A stretch of DNA of 17,685 nt from Planctomycetaceae bacterium (lineage in GTDB: Bacteria > Planctomycetota > MHYJ01 > SBBU01): NCBI GenBank assembly GCA_005239585.1, contig SBBU01000223.1:1-17685 (forward strand), written 5' to 3'. A program made the translations under genes and the position numbers. This document shows positions 1 through 7,690 of the stretch, in pieces. Numbering within the stretch: position 1 is the stretch's first letter; each line of letters opens with the position of its first letter. The notes beneath the pieces were generated by a model that was not told where the DNA came from, searched no databases, and worked only from the letters and a program-made list of their open reading frames with translations.

Positions 1-1
1 G

Positions 2-1579
2 CCGGATAATACTCTGGAAGAGATACTTGAGGAGATTAAGAAAAAATTACAAGAAACACCTCCTGGGGCAAGTATAAGATTAGATGATAAGAACTTGACA
101 GGAGTAGACAAAACCAAAAAGATCTTTTTCAAGTTTAAGGACATTACGTTTGAAAAGGCATTGAAACTGCTCTTAGAGCAGTTTGAATTGGACTATATTG
201 TCAAGGAAGGTCCAGAGATCTTTATAACAACTCCTACTAATGCGCTGGAAAAACCGATACTTCACATCTACGACATCAGGGACATAATTCAGCCGATCGT
301 TGACAATGCAGCTCCTAATATTGGTCCCCCAGGGCCATTCCCTGGACCATTTCCCGGCCCCGGACCATTCCCCGGGCCGTTTCCCGGACCGCGCCCTGTA
401 CCCAATCCAGCTAATAATGATGCCTTGGGTCTTTTGTTTGATGTGCAGCCTGGACCGGGCCCCGGACCGTTCCCCGGACCGGGTCCTCAACCCGGACCAT
501 TCCCAGGACCATTTCCGGGACCAGGCCCTCAGCCAGTGCAACCACAATCGAGACCTCCGCTATTTACAGCAGATGACATCATTAAAATGATACAGGAATA
601 CATTAAACCGGGCACTTGGAAATCTCAAAACCCAGCCAGTCCCTATGACATTGAGAAAACACCTAATAATACATTACTAGTCACTCACACTGCTGAGGTT
701 CACAAGCTGATTAAGGAATTGCTTGATAGACTGAGAACTTACACTGGTCTTATGGTATCAGTAACAGCAAGATTTATTGTTTCAAATGCAGAGTTCCTCC
801 AACAGATGGGTGTTAACCTTACTTATGAATCAATAACAGGGGCATCAGAGCAGCAGAGGGTTGGATTTGCGACTAACCTTCAAGTTGATCCGTTGGTTGG
901 CGCAACGGCGCCTATGGATACACTCCTAAGGCCTGATGGTGGACTATTTGCACAGGTAAATGTGATCGGACGCGATACACTTACCATGGTAATACGCGCC
1001 TTGTCCAAAGAGGCTAAATCGATGACAGCACAAGAGCTGAGGATAACGCTTTTGAATACGCAAAGAAGCTCAATAGTAGCCGGCACTATGACGTCAACTA
1101 TAACTGGTGTAAATCCATTTGGCTTTCCGACACCAATGATTACACCATTGTTTGCAGGTCTTACGTTAGAAGTGAAGCCAATAGTTAACTTTAACAGGAA
1201 ATACGTGACGCTCGAGATAAATGCCAATATGCAGGAGTTAAGACAGCCTGCCGCACCAACGGCGCCTCCCCCACCCCCTCCAGGCCCTGGCTTTCTACCT
1301 CCTCCACCAAATATACAAATGCCCATTGTAGAGAGACAGCAGGTCCTCGTAACTTCTATAGTGCCGGACAAAGGGACGGTGATCCTCTCTGGTTTTAAGC
1401 AGGTCTCCAGAAACGAAGCAAACTCTGGGACACCATTCCTCGAACACATACCTATAATTAGTTTCTTCTTCACCCGCAAGGCTGTTTTCGAGCAGGCCAA
1501 AAATCTATATCTGCTTGTTACAGTTGAGATAATCGATCTCTCTGAAAGAGAGCCTCCCAAGGATTCACTCACTAAATAA
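2..1579 (+). CDS. Secretin-like outer-membrane protein (5'-truncated by window edge)
   Basis: The reading frame is open from the first bases of the window, so the true start lies upstream; the TTG at 95 is only an internal codon. 525 residues are visible. The N-terminal part (about residues 1-85) looks like a secretin/STN-type short domain (K-F-K-D-I-T-F-E-K-A-L-K-L-L-L pattern). A Pro-Gly-Phe linker (about 105-180) follows, then a second small alpha/beta domain (I-K-P-G-T-W) at about 185-245. The C-terminal secretin core runs from about 249 to 515 and includes VPDKGTVILSGF (from residue 454) and PIISFFFTRK, the usual signature of type II/III secretion secretins. Secretins form multimeric outer-membrane channels; here the substrate is unknown. 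It ends 57 bp before the rpsF promoter, so it belongs to an upstream operon. The family call is firm; assignment to a particular system (T2SS, pilus or other) is not possible from this window. Confidence 0.85.
   Translation, partial: PDNTLEEILEEIKKKLQETPPGASIRLDDKNLTGVDKTKKIFFKFKDITFEKALKLLLEQFELDYIVKEGPEIFITTPTNALEKPILHIYDIRDIIQPIVDNAAPNIGPPGPFPGPFPGPGPFPGPFPGPRPVPNPANNDALGLLFDVQPGPGPGPFPGPGPQPGPFPGPFPGPGPQPVQPQSRPPLFTADDIIKMIQEYIKPGTWKSQNPASPYDIEKTPNNTLLVTHTAEVHKLIKELLDRLRTYTGLMVSVTARFIVSNAEFLQQMGVNLTYESITGASEQQRVGFATNLQVDPLVGATAPMDTLLRPDGGLFAQVNVIGRDTLTMVIRALSKEAKSMTAQELRITLLNTQRSSIVAGTMTSTITGVNPFGFPTPMITPLFAGLTLEVKPIVNFNRKYVTLEINANMQELRQPAAPTAPPPPPPGPGFLPPPPNIQMPIVERQQVLVTSIVPDKGTVILSGFKQVSRNEANSGTPFLEHIPIISFFFTRKAVFEQAKNLYLLVTVEIIDLSEREPPKDSLTK
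323..535 (+). repeat. Pro-Gly-Phe (PGPFPG) coding repeats within the secretin
   Basis: Two blocks of tandem G-P-F-P-G-P type codons, 323-391 and 446-535, are separated by a non-repetitive segment of about 18 codons (392-445). The repeats use different synonymous codons (gga/ggc/ggg, cca/ccc/ccg), so they are older than a fresh slippage event and the amino-acid pattern appears to be maintained. The segment should form an extended linker between the N-domain and the next secretin domain. A second, shorter proline-rich stretch (PPPPPPGPGF-like) is at about 1262-1310 inside the secretin core. Confidence 0.85.
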
Positions 1580-1636
1580 GAGTCAGTTGGTTGTTGTTTC
1601 TTTCCTCGGCATGGCATCTTTTAGCTTCAGTTAGGG

Positions 1637-1665
1637 TTGACATCACAAGTGATGACAAATATGAT
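1637..1665 (+). promoter_or_regulatory. Sigma70-type promoter for rpsF-ssb-rpsR with overlapping dyad
   Basis: TTGACA at 1637-1642 and TATGAT at 1660-1665 are separated by exactly 17 bp. Transcription would start near 1672, giving a leader of only about 10 nt before the rpsF ATG at 1683. A perfect arm pair CATCAC/GTGATG (1641-1646 and 1649-1654) lies inside the promoter. The dyad extends to 1637-1658 with 9 of 11 positions paired, covering the -35 and most of the spacer, which is where a repressor site would sit. Confidence 0.75.
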
Positions 1666-1682
1666 AATGAGCCTGTAATAAG

Positions 1683-2033
1683 ATGAAAACTTATGAATTA
1701 ATGCTGATAGCTGACCCTGCAATTGCCTCAAAGGAATGGGATAGGGTAGAGGATGAGATTCAAAAGACCCTGACTAGATACGGGGCAACAATCTTGAGTC
1801 TTAAGAAATGGGGAGAAAGAAAGCTTGCATACAAATTAAAGAGGCAGCAGCGAGGCACATACGTTCTTGTATATTTCCAGTCGCCAGCTGATGGTATATC
1901 AAAAATAGTGGCAGATTTAGAGTTATCCGAGACCATTCTCAGGGCTCTTGTCCTGCAACTCAAGGGCGAATTTAAAGAAAAAGAGATGCCCAAAGACTTT
2001 GAAACTGACAAGACTCAACAGGTGGCACAGTAA
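1683..2033 (+). CDS. rpsF: 30S ribosomal protein S6
   Basis: 116 residues, the normal length for S6. It starts MKTYELMLIADP, the typical first beta strand, and carries the conserved WGERKLAYKLKRQQRGTYVLVYF region and the C-terminal R-A-L-V helix end. S6 binds the central domain of 16S rRNA as a heterodimer with S18, which is encoded two genes downstream. The tail after about residue 95 (charged, K/E/D/Q rich) is the usual variable extension. Only a weak ribosome-binding site precedes the ATG and the predicted leader is very short. The stop codon overlaps the ssb start by one base (TAATG), so translation of the two is probably coupled. Confidence 0.96.
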   Translation: MKTYELMLIADPAIASKEWDRVEDEIQKTLTRYGATILSLKKWGERKLAYKLKRQQRGTYVLVYFQSPADGISKIVADLELSETILRALVLQLKGEFKEKEMPKDFETDKTQQVAQ

Positions 2034-2458
2034 TGGCATCGCTTAACAAAGTACTTTTGATAGGGCGTTTGACACGAGATCCTGAGCTTCGTTATACACC
2101 ACAGGGAACTGCTGTTTTGGATATGTCAGTAGCAGTCAACAGACAATTTAAACTCAAAGATGGTTCGAGTAAAGAAGATACGTGTTTCCTTGATGTTGTT
2201 GTATGGGCAAAGCAGGCAGAAAACTGTGCCCAGTATCTTAAAAAAGGAAGGCAGGTATTTGTAGAGGGTAGGTTTACTCAAGACAGGTGGGAAGCTCCTG
2301 ATGGGCAAAAGCGCTCAAAAATCAAGATCGTGGCAACGACAGTTCAATTTCTTGACAGGGCACCGCAGACTACCTCAGAACAGCCTGCTCCTGCCGAGCA
2401 AGTTAATGCAGCTGAACTCCCTGAAAACCCAGAGTTTGATGAAGAAATTCCATTTTGA
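2033..2458 (+). CDS. ssb: Single-stranded DNA-binding protein
   Basis: 141 residues. The N-terminal OB fold (about 1-108) begins MASLNKVLLIGRLTRDPELRY and includes the conserved FLDVVVWAKQAENCAQYLKKGR and VFVEGRF segments. A short flexible linker rich in P, A and E follows, and the protein ends in the acidic tip DEEIPF, which in bacterial SSBs recruits repair and replication partners. The start is supported by AGGTGG at 2020-2025, 7 nt before the ATG, and by TAATG overlap with rpsF. The order rpsF-ssb-rpsR is widely conserved in bacteria. The C-terminal linker is short compared with the E. coli protein, which is common outside Proteobacteria. Confidence 0.96.
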   Translation: MASLNKVLLIGRLTRDPELRYTPQGTAVLDMSVAVNRQFKLKDGSSKEDTCFLDVVVWAKQAENCAQYLKKGRQVFVEGRFTQDRWEAPDGQKRSKIKIVATTVQFLDRAPQTTSEQPAPAEQVNAAELPENPEFDEEIPF

Positions 2459-2471
2459 ATAAAATTTTATA

Positions 2472-2711
2472 ATGACGGAAAAATATAAAAAGTTCAGCAA
2501 GGAAAACAGATGCAAGTTCTGTCGTGATGGTATAATCGAGATCGATTACAAAGAAGTCAACATGCTCTCAAAACTCTGCAGCCCTCAGGGCAAGATTCTC
2601 TCCAGACGGCGCACCGGCAACTGTGCCATGCACCAGCGCCAAGCCACTACCGCAATCAAACGAGCCCGGTTCATTGCGCTCCTTCCATATGTCACCGCCG
2701 GTGTGGTGTAA
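2472..2711 (+). CDS. rpsR: 30S ribosomal protein S18 (zinc-ligand form)
   Basis: 79 residues, normal for S18. It contains the conserved central block Y-K-E-V-N-M-L and [10 protein letters not shown], and the C-terminal [14 protein letters not shown]14, C17, C51 and H54 form a CxxC...CxxH set, so this is a zinc-binding (C+) version of S18; many bacteria carry a paralogue that has lost these ligands. It starts 13 nt after ssb in the same operon, with an A/T-rich upstream and no clear Shine-Dalgarno. rplI (L9), which often follows rpsR, is absent; lpdA comes next from its own predicted promoter. Confidence 0.95.
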   Translation: MTEKYKKFSKENRCKFCRDGIIEIDYKEVNMLSKLCSPQGKILSRRRTGNCAMHQRQATTAIKRARFIALLPYVTAGVV

Positions 2712-2741
2712 GTTATTTCTAGCATATCTGGCATTTCATGT

Positions 2742-2770
2742 TTGACAAGCCCGCAATCACTTGATTAAAT
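2742..2770 (+). promoter_or_regulatory. Predicted promoter for lpdA (leaderless geometry)
   Basis: TTGACA (2742-2747), a 17 bp spacer and TTAAAT (2765-2770, four of six consensus bases). Only 9 nt separate the -10 from the ATG at 2780, so the transcript would begin at or within about two bases of the start codon. No Shine-Dalgarno is seen. It lies in the 68 bp gap after rpsR, which has no terminator-like hairpin. Confidence 0.5.
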
Positions 2771-2779
2771 CTACCCAAA

Positions 2780-4165
2780 ATGTCTGAAGAATTTGATCTT
2801 GCGGTGATTGGTGCGGGGCCGGGAGGATATGCCGCTGCGATCAAGGGAGGACAGTTAGGGCTCAAGACTTGTCTTATTGAAAAAGATCCAAAGCTTGGCG
2901 GTACATGCCTTCATAAAGGCTGCATCCCCACCAAGGCGCTGCTTCACTCTGCTTATCTTTACGACACTATAAAAAATGCTAGTGAGTACGGTATTGAGGT
3001 CAAGGACGTAAAGCTCAATATAGATCTAATGCACAAGTACAAGTCGAAGGTTGTATCGAAAATGGCAATGGGTCTTGATTTCCTTATGAAGAAGAACAAG
3101 GTGAAGGTTATAAATGGATTTGGAAGGTTAAAGGACAGGAACACGATAACGGTCGATGGGACAGAGGTCAAGGCAGAAAACATAATTCTTGCTACTGGTG
3201 GCGCACCAAAGGCAATACCGGGGCTAGAGCTCGATGGTAAGGGTGTGCTTTCAAGCGACGAGATTCTTCAACTTGAACGTGTCCCCAAGTCGCTCTTGGT
3301 TGTTGGCGCTGGCGCCGTTGGAATTGAGTTCGCTTCCCTTTATCTGAAGCTTGGTAGTCAGGTTACAGTCGTAGAACTTCTTCCGAATATTGTGCCGTTG
3401 GAGGATGAAGATGTCTCGGCAGAGCTGAAGAAAATACTCACGCGCCGTAAGATGAAAATTTATAACGGCTGTAAGGTTACAAAACTAAAGGCACAAACCG
3501 GTGCGTACGAGGCAGCCATACAGGGTCAAGATGGAAAGGAAATCAAAGAGATTTTTGAAATAGTACTCGTAGCAGTTGGCAGAAAGGCATGTACTGATGG
3601 CATCGGGCTTGAAAGTGCGGGTATCAAGACGGAGCGAGGTTTAATCACGGTTAATGGCTTTATGCAATCCACTGTGCCTAACGTCTATGCTATTGGTGAT
3701 ATTGTTCCGACTCCAGCGCTTGCGCATGTGGCCACTGCTGAAGGGCTCATTGCCGTAGAGCATATAAAGGGGATAGCCAAAGAACCGCTCAATTACGATA
3801 GAATACCGAATTGCACATTCTGCGACCCTCAAATAGCCTCGATCGGCCTTTCAGAGGGCAAGGCGCGCGAGCGCGGTTACAAAGTCAAAGTTGGAAAATT
3901 TCCATTCATGGCCCTTGGCAAGGCAGCGATACTTGGTGAGACTGAAGGCTTTGTGAAGATTATCTCTGAAGAAAAATACGATGAAATATTGGGCGTTCAT
4001 ATTATTCACTCCTATGCAAGCTACATGATTGGCGAGGCAGTAGCAGTGCTAAATGGTGAGATGACAGGTGAATCGCTCGCACGATCTGTTCACCCACACC
4101 CAACACTCTCAGAAGGTATAATGGAAGCTGCTCATAGCATATACGGCGCTGCGATACATATTTAA
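2780..4165 (+). CDS. lpdA: Dihydrolipoyl dehydrogenase (E3)
   Basis: 461 residues, normal for E3, with no N-terminal lipoyl domain. The FAD Rossmann motif G-A-G-P-G-G-Y is at residues 11-17 and the redox-active disulfide motif GGTCLHKGCIPTKAL has C43 and C48. A second Rossmann motif for NAD (VVGAGAVGIEFAS) is near residue 175. The active-site dyad is H440 and E445 in HPHPTLSEGIMEA. The enzyme reoxidises dihydrolipoyl groups on E2 (and on H protein of the glycine cleavage system) with NAD+. It heads lpdA-lipB-pdhA-pdhB, which points to a pyruvate or branched-chain 2-oxoacid dehydrogenase role. The start follows from the family N-terminus. Confidence 0.95.
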   Translation: MSEEFDLAVIGAGPGGYAAAIKGGQLGLKTCLIEKDPKLGGTCLHKGCIPTKALLHSAYLYDTIKNASEYGIEVKDVKLNIDLMHKYKSKVVSKMAMGLDFLMKKNKVKVINGFGRLKDRNTITVDGTEVKAENIILATGGAPKAIPGLELDGKGVLSSDEILQLERVPKSLLVVGAGAVGIEFASLYLKLGSQVTVVELLPNIVPLEDEDVSAELKKILTRRKMKIYNGCKVTKLKAQTGAYEAAIQGQDGKEIKEIFEIVLVAVGRKACTDGIGLESAGIKTERGLITVNGFMQSTVPNVYAIGDIVPTPALAHVATAEGLIAVEHIKGIAKEPLNYDRIPNCTFCDPQIASIGLSEGKARERGYKVKVGKFPFMALGKAAILGETEGFVKIISEEKYDEILGVHIIHSYASYMIGEAVAVLNGEMTGESLARSVHPHPTLSEGIMEAAHSIYGAAIHI

Positions 4166-4194
4166 TTTCGACGAGCCAATGGTTGCAGGAAGTA

Positions 4195-4833
4195 ATGAAG
4201 ATTGATTGCCAGTATTTGGGTAACAAAAGTTACGGTGATTCATATAGGCTTCAAAAAGAGGCAGTAGCCAGACGAATACACGGTGAAATAAATGACACAC
4301 TTTATTTACTCGAACATCATCACTGCATTACTATTGGCAAGATGGGATCTCGCAAGAATCTTTTGATTTCAGATGAGGAGGCTGTAAGACGCGGGATAGA
4401 GGTCTATGAGACAGACAGGGGGGGCGATATTACATATCACGGCCCAGGGCAGTTGGTTGGGTATCCTATAATCCAGTTACAGACTAGGCGCAAGGACGTG
4501 AAATGGTATCTGGAAATGCTGGAGCAAACCATTATAATGACACTCTCTGAATTTGGTATACAGGGAAAGAGAATTGATGGGCTCACAGGTGTGTGGGTCG
4601 AAGATCGCAAGATTGCATCTATAGGGGTGAGAGTAGAGAAATGGATAACAAGCCATGGTTTTGCATTGAATGTAAATACGGATCTAAGCTATTTCAAGCT
4701 CATTGTCCCTTGCGGTATAAAAGACAAGGATGTAACTTCTATGGAAAAGGAACTCAGTCTGCAGATAGATCTTCAGGAGATTGTCAAGGTCTATATTCAG
4801 AGCTTTTCTAGGATTTTTGGGTGTGAAAGTTAA
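4195..4833 (+). CDS. lipB: Octanoyl-[acyl-carrier-protein]:protein N-octanoyltransferase
   Basis: 212 residues from the ATG at 4195. A TTG 12 nt upstream would add four residues, but AGGAAG just before 4195 favours the ATG. LipB moves octanoate from acyl-ACP to lipoyl-domain lysines as the first step of lipoate synthesis. The family motif RGGDITYHGPGQ starts at R75. The catalytic pair is K139 (in RKIASIGV) and C173 (in IVPCGI), matching the family's Lys/Cys dyad. Its place between E3 and E1alpha is a direct functional link, because it modifies the E2 of the same complex. lipA is not in the window. The end overlaps the chosen pdhA start by 11 nt. Confidence 0.94.
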   Translation: MKIDCQYLGNKSYGDSYRLQKEAVARRIHGEINDTLYLLEHHHCITIGKMGSRKNLLISDEEAVRRGIEVYETDRGGDITYHGPGQLVGYPIIQLQTRRKDVKWYLEMLEQTIIMTLSEFGIQGKRIDGLTGVWVEDRKIASIGVRVEKWITSHGFALNVNTDLSYFKLIVPCGIKDKDVTSMEKELSLQIDLQEIVKVYIQSFSRIFGCES

Positions 4834-5857
4834 GACCAGACAGGACACGACAGAAGGGCTGGATAGAAAACAGCTTCACGAACTTTACTACTATATGCTC
4901 CTTACAAGATCGATCGAAGATCGGCTTCTTGTTCTCTTCAGACAGGGCCGTTTGATTGGATCACTATTCCGTTCGCTCGGACAAGAGGCTACAGCAATAG
5001 GAAGTTCATATACTCTGCAAGATGGTGATGTTCTCTCCCCGATGATAAGGGATATGGGCGCACTGCTCGTGCGCGGTCATAGCGCCAGAGACATCTTCAC
5101 TCAATACTTTACAAGAAAGACCAGTCCCACAGGCGGAAAGGATGGAAACCATCATGTTGGCAATCTTGGAAAAGGCACGATCTCATGCATAAGCATGATG
5201 GGCGCTGTGATACCTGTTGTTGCAGGCGCCGCGTGGGCTCGCAGAATGCAGGGGACCAAGGCGGTCGGAATGACCTATGTTGGTGATGGAGGTACTAGTA
5301 CGGGCGATTTTCATGAATCACTTAATTTTGCTTCAGTGATGAAGCTGCCTCTTGTTTTGATCTGTGAATACAACAACTGGGCCTACTCTACCCCAGTCAC
5401 TAAGCAAATGAATATCAGAGATATTGCAGTTAGGGCACAGTCATATGGAATCCCGGGTTATATCTGCGATGGAAATGATGTCCTTGAGGTCTACAGATTC
5501 TGCAAAAAGGCTGTTGCTTATGCACGTGCCGGCAATGGCCCTGTGATTGTCGAGGTTAAGACGATGAGGATGAGAGGGCATGCTGAGCATGATGATGCAT
5601 CTTATGTGCCGAGAGAGATGCTAGAGGATTGGAAAAAGAAGGATCCGATCGATAGATACGTCAACTTTTTAACATCCAATGATCTTATGACTCAGGCTGA
5701 ACAGCAGGTAATAATCGATAGGGTAAACAAAGAGGTATCAGATGCTGAAGAATTTGCTGTAAACTCACCACTTCCGGACGGTCAAGACGCGATCAAGGGT
5801 GTCTTCGCCGACGATTCTATAATTTGGTACAAGCCGTGGTGGAGAAATAGCCAATGA
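4823..5857 (+). CDS. pdhA: Pyruvate/2-oxoacid dehydrogenase E1 component, alpha subunit
   Basis: 344 residues from a GTG start at 4823, which has AGGA at 4810-4813, 9 nt upstream, and overlaps the lipB end by 11 nt. A TTG at 4781 is possible but would overlap lipB by 53 nt. The thiamine diphosphate motif is clear: G154-D155-G156 (GDGGTSTGDFHESLNFA) followed by N184-N185 (CEYNNWAYSTP). The R-M-R-G-H-A-E-H-D-D segment is the usual E1alpha active-site loop. With the E1beta encoded next it forms the alpha2beta2 decarboxylase that passes acyl groups to lipoyl-E2. Sequence alone does not settle pyruvate against branched-chain 2-oxoacids; the symbol reflects the commoner case. Confidence 0.88.
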   Translation: MKVKTRQDTTEGLDRKQLHELYYYMLLTRSIEDRLLVLFRQGRLIGSLFRSLGQEATAIGSSYTLQDGDVLSPMIRDMGALLVRGHSARDIFTQYFTRKTSPTGGKDGNHHVGNLGKGTISCISMMGAVIPVVAGAAWARRMQGTKAVGMTYVGDGGTSTGDFHESLNFASVMKLPLVLICEYNNWAYSTPVTKQMNIRDIAVRAQSYGIPGYICDGNDVLEVYRFCKKAVAYARAGNGPVIVEVKTMRMRGHAEHDDASYVPREMLEDWKKKDPIDRYVNFLTSNDLMTQAEQQVIIDRVNKEVSDAEEFAVNSPLPDGQDAIKGVFADDSIIWYKPWWRNSQ

Positions 5858-5875
5858 AAAGCGAACAGTGCAAAT

Positions 5876-5904
5876 TTTCCACTAGGCATTTTATGCTTTA
5901 TATT
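5876..5904 (+). promoter_or_regulatory. Possible secondary promoter before pdhB
   Basis: TTTCCA (5876-5881), 17 bp, TATATT (5899-5904), with only 7 nt to the pdhB ATG at 5912. The -35 is a weak match (four of six). It is reported because the geometry repeats that seen before lpdA and other genes here, and because pdhB has no visible Shine-Dalgarno and follows a 54 bp gap. Confidence 0.3.
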
Positions 5905-5911
5905 GAATAAC

Positions 5912-6883
5912 ATGCCTGTAATGACATTTTTAGATGCAATAAGGCAGGGTCTTTACGAAGAGATGAGGCGTGACAAACGTGTCTTTTGCATCGGGGAGGA
6001 TATCGGTCAGTTTGGAGGTGCGTTCAAAGTAACCCGTGGTTTTCTTGATGAATTTGGTCCAGAGCGTGTTATCGATACGCCCATCTGCGAATCGGCTTTT
6101 ATAGGTTTTTCTACTGGTGCAGCTATTTTTGGGATGCGCCCGGTTGTTGAGATTCAGTTTATTGATTTTATTGCCTGCGGCTTTAACCAGATTGTTAACT
6201 ACACGGCCAAGTCCCGATATAGATGGGGAGCCGGTGTCCCGCTTGTCATTCGCGGCCCGTGCGGGGCAGGAAACAGGACAGGTCCATTCCATTCACAAGT
6301 ACCTGAGATGTGGTTCTCACATACGCCCGGCCTGAAGGTCGTGTTTCCTGCTACACCCTACGATGCAAAGGGGCTGATAAAGTCAGCGGTGCGGGATGAC
6401 GATCCCGTAATTTTCTTAGAGCATAAGAATCTTTATAGACGTATCAAAGGTGATGTGCCTGATAACGATTACACAGTTCCTCTTGGCAAGGCAAATATAG
6501 TCCGTGAAGGAACTGACATTACCCTGGTAACCTATGGCGCAATGTTGCACAGAGTCCTTGAGGCAATGGAGACACTTGAGAAGGAAATGTCAGTTGAAGT
6601 AATAGATCTACGCACAATATATCCGCTTGATAGGGAGACTGTGATAGAGAGTGTAAAGAAGACAAGCAAGGTCATGATAGTTCATGAAGATAACATGACA
6701 GGTGGAATCGGCGGCGAGATTGTTGCCACCATCTGCGAGAATTGTTTTGAGTATTTGGACGGCCCTCCGGTTAGAATCACTGCACCCGACACACCAGTCC
6801 CACAGTCACCGCCGCTTGAGGATTTTTATCTCCCAAAGGTGCAAGACGTCATTGACTGTGCCCGTAAATTATCAGCGTACTAG
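5912..6883 (+). CDS. pdhB: Pyruvate/2-oxoacid dehydrogenase E1 component, beta subunit
   Basis: 323 residues from the ATG at 5912; an upstream TTG (5903) and a downstream ATG (5921) are alternatives. It begins in the family manner (M-T-F-L-D-A-I-R-Q-G-L-Y-E-E-M). It contains CIGEDIGQFGGAFKVT with the E1beta glutamate, then CESAFIGFSTGAA, and the C-terminal transketolase domain from about residue 200 (T-L-V-T-Y-G-A-M, S-V-E-V-I-D-L-R-T-I-Y-P-L-D, I-V-H-E-D). It completes the E1 heterotetramer with pdhA. The stop is 4 bp from the stop of the convergent gene on the minus strand, leaving no room for a terminator between them. No E2 gene follows, so the acyltransferase must be encoded elsewhere. 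Confidence 0.93.
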   Translation: MPVMTFLDAIRQGLYEEMRRDKRVFCIGEDIGQFGGAFKVTRGFLDEFGPERVIDTPICESAFIGFSTGAAIFGMRPVVEIQFIDFIACGFNQIVNYTAKSRYRWGAGVPLVIRGPCGAGNRTGPFHSQVPEMWFSHTPGLKVVFPATPYDAKGLIKSAVRDDDPVIFLEHKNLYRRIKGDVPDNDYTVPLGKANIVREGTDITLVTYGAMLHRVLEAMETLEKEMSVEVIDLRTIYPLDRETVIESVKKTSKVMIVHEDNMTGGIGGEIVATICENCFEYLDGPPVRITAPDTPVPQSPPLEDFYLPKVQDVIDCARKLSAY

Positions 6884-6887
6884 AGTG

Positions 6888-7652
6888 TCACTTTTCTGAT
6901 TTGTCTTTCTCGACTAGATTGAATCGAATGGCATTGCTTTTGAGGTCATTTGAGGCATCCTTTAATAACTCCTTTGACTTGGCATAGTAAATTACTTGGA
7001 TCTCGTATTCACCCTCTGGAAGATTTTCTGTTACCAAAAGTTCTCGCGTAATAATTTCTTCTGGTTTAAGCTCGACAGGGTTTTTGTCTGGTCCTGTTCC
7101 ACAGCCTACCATACTCTTAGTCAATTTTGTCTTTTCTCCAGAGATCTGTTTTAGCAAGATTTTTCCATGCGAAGATGTTAAAGCGCTAGATGAGCCAGGG
7201 TACTCGTTATCTAAAGATTTAATCGGTACAAACTCGCGTTTTTTCTTATCCACGTTTTTAATCTCTAGCTCAAATGAGATTTTCTCACCTTTTACAAATG
7301 TATCTTTGTCAGATAGAAGCGTTGCTTGAAGGCCGCAGACGATCTCGCCACCTTTGAATTTTGACCTGCGAATTTGCCTCTCGATTTCCTTTACAATCCT
7401 CTCTGCACGTTCCTTTACCTCTATGCTCGAAGGCTTTTCAAGCAGTTTCTTTAGTGCCTCAAGCACAGGTTTGCCGATCTTAGTAAGCTCATCTGTTGCC
7501 TTGTCACGTCTTTCAGGGTCGTCGTGATCAAGGTCTTTTATGAGCTGTCTGATTTGTTCTTCATTGACCTTCTCTTGCTTGTCCTTGGCCTGCATTGCTC
7601 CTAGGATGAATATTAGAGTCATGACTGACCACGGTTTCAGGTGCTTCATCAT
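6888..7652 (-). CDS. Exported protein with HEAT-like repeat and Ig-like domain
   Basis: 254 residues, function unknown. An N-terminal signal peptide is visible (MMKHLKPWSVMTLIFILGAMQA, about 1-22). Residues 33-92 are a short HEAT-like helical domain (LIKDLDHDDPERRDKATDEL, then L-T-K-I-G and V-K-E-R-A-E-R-I), a pattern common in planctomycete exported proteins. The rest (about 100-248) is beta-rich, with V-K-G-E-K-I-S-F-E-L-E-I-K-N-V early and L-P-E-G-E-Y-E-I-Q-V-I-Y-Y late, and is probably an immunoglobulin-like domain. A related HEAT-like domain occurs in the anti-sigma protein at 14604-16025. The first ATG is chosen; a second follows immediately. A perfect -10 (TATAAT) lies 9 nt upstream. 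It is divergent from the PQQ gene and convergent with pdhB. Confidence 0.8.
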   Translation of the reverse strand: MMKHLKPWSVMTLIFILGAMQAKDKQEKVNEEQIRQLIKDLDHDDPERRDKATDELTKIGKPVLEALKKLLEKPSSIEVKERAERIVKEIERQIRRSKFKGGEIVCGLQATLLSDKDTFVKGEKISFELEIKNVDKKKREFVPIKSLDNEYPGSSSALTSSHGKILLKQISGEKTKLTKSMVGCGTGPDKNPVELKPEEIITRELLVTENLPEGEYEIQVIYYAKSKELLKDASNDLKSNAIRFNLVEKDKSEK

Positions 7653-7661
7653 CGGTTATAT

Positions 7662-7690
7662 ATTATACGGTTTACTCACACAAAAGTTTA
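7662..7690 (-). promoter_or_regulatory. Predicted promoter for the minus-strand HEAT/Ig-like gene
   Basis: A perfect TATAAT reads on the minus strand at 7667-7662, with a weak -35 (TAAACT, 7690-7685) 17 bp upstream. The -10 ends 9 nt before the ATG, so the transcript would be essentially leaderless. No Shine-Dalgarno is present. Confidence 0.45.

Noticed and set aside
323..535. Possible CRISPR or satellite array
   Set aside because: The units are codon-sized (Gly-Pro-Phe) within an uninterrupted coding frame, with no fixed repeat-spacer structure.
880..1617. Long minus-strand open frame (245 codons) opposite the secretin
   Set aside because: It is antisense to the conserved secretin core, has low-complexity Gly runs mirroring the Pro codons, and shows no family resemblance.
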